From: Ophthalmolycus amberensis
Lineage: Eukaryota > Chordata > Actinopteri > Perciformes > Zoarcidae
Assembly: GCA_024529925.1 (NCBI GenBank)
Contig: JAFEUB010000275.1
Coordinates: 127,001-191,000 of the forward strand
Reading direction: 5' to 3'
Length of the DNA: 64,000 nucleotides
Shown here: piece after piece, positions 62,462 to 64,000 of the stretch
How the letters are laid out: the number at the start of each line of letters is the position of its first letter
How positions within the stretch are numbered: the stretch's first letter is position 1
Notes under the pieces: model-generated
What the model was told of the DNA's origin: nothing
The model's database searches: none
Seen by the model: only the letters and a program-made list of their open reading frames with translations
Translations under genes and position numbers: made by a program

Positions 62462-63777
62462 GAGGGGTGTCAAACTCATCTTCACTCTGGGGCCACATCA
62501 GCATCACGGTCGCCTCAAAGGGCCGGTTGTAAATGTAAGACGGTGTAAATCAATGTAACTACTCCTAACATATTCGTAAATAACTCTCTCTGCATTTGAT
62601 TATTGTTTATTCAAGTGTAAAAATATTGTACATGCAGTTATATAAATGTAACATTTCTGTTATTATACCTTAAATCCTTTGAATTTAGGGTTAAGAAACC
62701 CACATTACTCTATCAAAGATCAAACTATTAAAGAAAATATCAAAGACAAATATGAAACCCAAGTTATTACAATAACTTTGTTCAATGCTTAAAATCCTTT
62801 CAAGGGTGCGTTTGCACCAGGGCCGTTTGTAGGATTCAAAGAAAGGGGGGGCTTAGCCGAAGGGGAGCGGTATGTTTGCGCGCGCAGCATTTGGGGCCGC
62901 GGATATCCATTGTTTCAGACAGCTCATAGATTGGTTCAATCAGAAAGAGTGTGATTCTGCTCTGTAGTTTTGTTTGCATTCAGTATATGATAACACAAGA
63001 GACAGAATTTCAGGGTCATAGTGAAATTTGACAACACAAATATGAACTTTTCTCACATAAAGAGAGAAATAATTTTCCTGCTTGTAAAGGAAAGACGGAT
63101 AAACTAGCTTTCATATCCGCGTCACTCCCAAATCCTAATTCTTAAAGGGACCGCACATAATGGATGGAGAATGGACCTGACCTGAGTTGTTTACTTGTTT
63201 TATTATGAGCAGGATTGTAATTTGAAGGGTGAGAAAACATACAAACCAGAACACACACACATATGTAGCATGTTCGAGTTATAAATAACTTGTCCATGTG
63301 AGAAACAATAGTTTAATTTAATGACATCACCAAAATAAAAATAAAACAAGTATTTATTTTTTTATTTTTTTAAAGCCAATAATGCCAAATTATTTGGGGG
63401 GGCTGAAGAACATTTTAGGGGGGCTTCAGGGGGATTGTGCAAACTAGGGCGCCTAACGACGCCCCTGGTTTGCACAATCCCACGTGAAGTATTTCATGTG
63501 TTGTAAAGCCATGTTTAAAGTAATCTTCAATGTAATCACAATACATTTCCATTTCAAATGTACAGTAACCAGCCAAAGAGCTGCTTCTATGAACTGTGTG
63601 TTTAAGTATCTCATAGTTATGACTTTCTATCTCATAACTTCGACTATGGGGATATTTTTTTTATCAAATCTAACTTTAAATTATTTTTTTTAATCACCTG
63701 GCTGGCGGATTCGCGGGCCACATAAAATGACGTGGCGGGCCGGATACGGCCCGCGGGCCATATGTTTGACACCCCTG
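62462..63777. mobile_element. Non-autonomous hAT-like transposon (outer), interrupted
   Basis: The left end is GAGGGGTGTCAAAC and the inverted right end is CAGGGGTGTCAAAC, 13 of 14 matching. The right arm has the GGCGGGCCGGATACGGCCCG block typical of a common vertebrate hAT-like repeat. The flanks share gctagat (62455-62461 and 63782-63788), but four bases (ggcc) intervene on the right, so the target duplication is imperfect. It holds a second element at 62818-63467. Without that insert it would be about 0.66 kb. There is no transposase. Confidence 0.72.
62818..63467. mobile_element. Non-autonomous hAT-type transposon (inner, nested)
   Basis: The ends are CAGGGCCGTTTGTAGG (left) and, inverted, CAGGGGCGTCGTTAGG (right), flanked by a perfect 8-bp target duplication, gtttgcac (62810-62817 and 63468-63475). 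It is 650 bp with GGGGGGGCTTAGC- and GGGGGGCTGAAG-type subterminal repeats and no transposase. It inserted into the 62462-63777 element after that one was in place. Confidence 0.85.
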
Positions 63778-64000
63778 GGCCGCTAGATTGTCCAGTCGGG
63801 GAAGGCTGTTTCTGTTTGCAGCTAGTAAAAGCAGATATAAACTGCTGTGTTAATATGTTTTATTCATTCCTTTCAGAGCATTTCTGCAGGTTAACACGTG
63901 ACAGAGGAATGCCGCTCTGTAGCTTTAACACTTGCACAACTTCATGACCTCAAATGATCGCATGAAAAAGAATCCGAGCCAGGCCTGAGAACTACTCGTA
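63778..64000. other. Intergenic stretch
   Basis: I see no feature in the last bases beyond the transposon flank. Confidence 0.5.

Noticed and set aside
1..64000. CRISPR arrays, operons, rRNA or tRNA genes, microbial systems
   Set aside because: The repeats are microsatellites and transposons. No spacer-repeat pattern, tRNA fold or microbial gene order is seen.

Overview
This window looks like vertebrate, probably teleost fish, genomic DNA. Coding density is very low. There are dozens of CA/GT, GA/CT and poly-C/poly-G tracts, fish-type non-autonomous hAT transposons, and a decayed L2-like LINE tail. I can support one protein-coding exon with confidence: the first coding exon of a dachshund gene (dach1-type), on the minus strand at 36001-36551. 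It encodes an Ala/Pro/Ser/Thr-rich N-terminus followed by the DNA-binding DachBox-N, and it ends at a consensus GTAAGC splice donor.

Layout. Positions 1-36000 are inferred to be the 5' part of the large first intron of dach1. It carries many simple repeats, a nested pair of hAT elements (10484-11802) and an L2-like LINE remnant (29822-30350). Positions 36552-36860 are the presumptive 5' UTR and promoter side: a GC box, a SOX/TCF composite and a splice-acceptor-like sequence just before the ATG. Positions 36860-64000 are upstream intergenic DNA of gene-desert type. They hold further simple repeats, a dispersed repeat with a strong CTCF-like site (44761-44777), an unexplained CpG-rich promoter-like patch with a nearby exon-like segment (58181-59030), and a second nested hAT pair (62454-63788).

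Vertebrate DACH1 loci are known to be flanked and filled by very conserved long-range enhancers. Several AT-rich, repeat-poor stretches dense in homeodomain-type TAATTA motifs are offered here as enhancer candidates. Their conservation could not be tested from the sequence alone. I saw no bacterial genes, rRNA, tRNA or CRISPR array. Almost all other open frames longer than 60 codons are chance frames, microsatellite translations or shadows of the dach1 exon.
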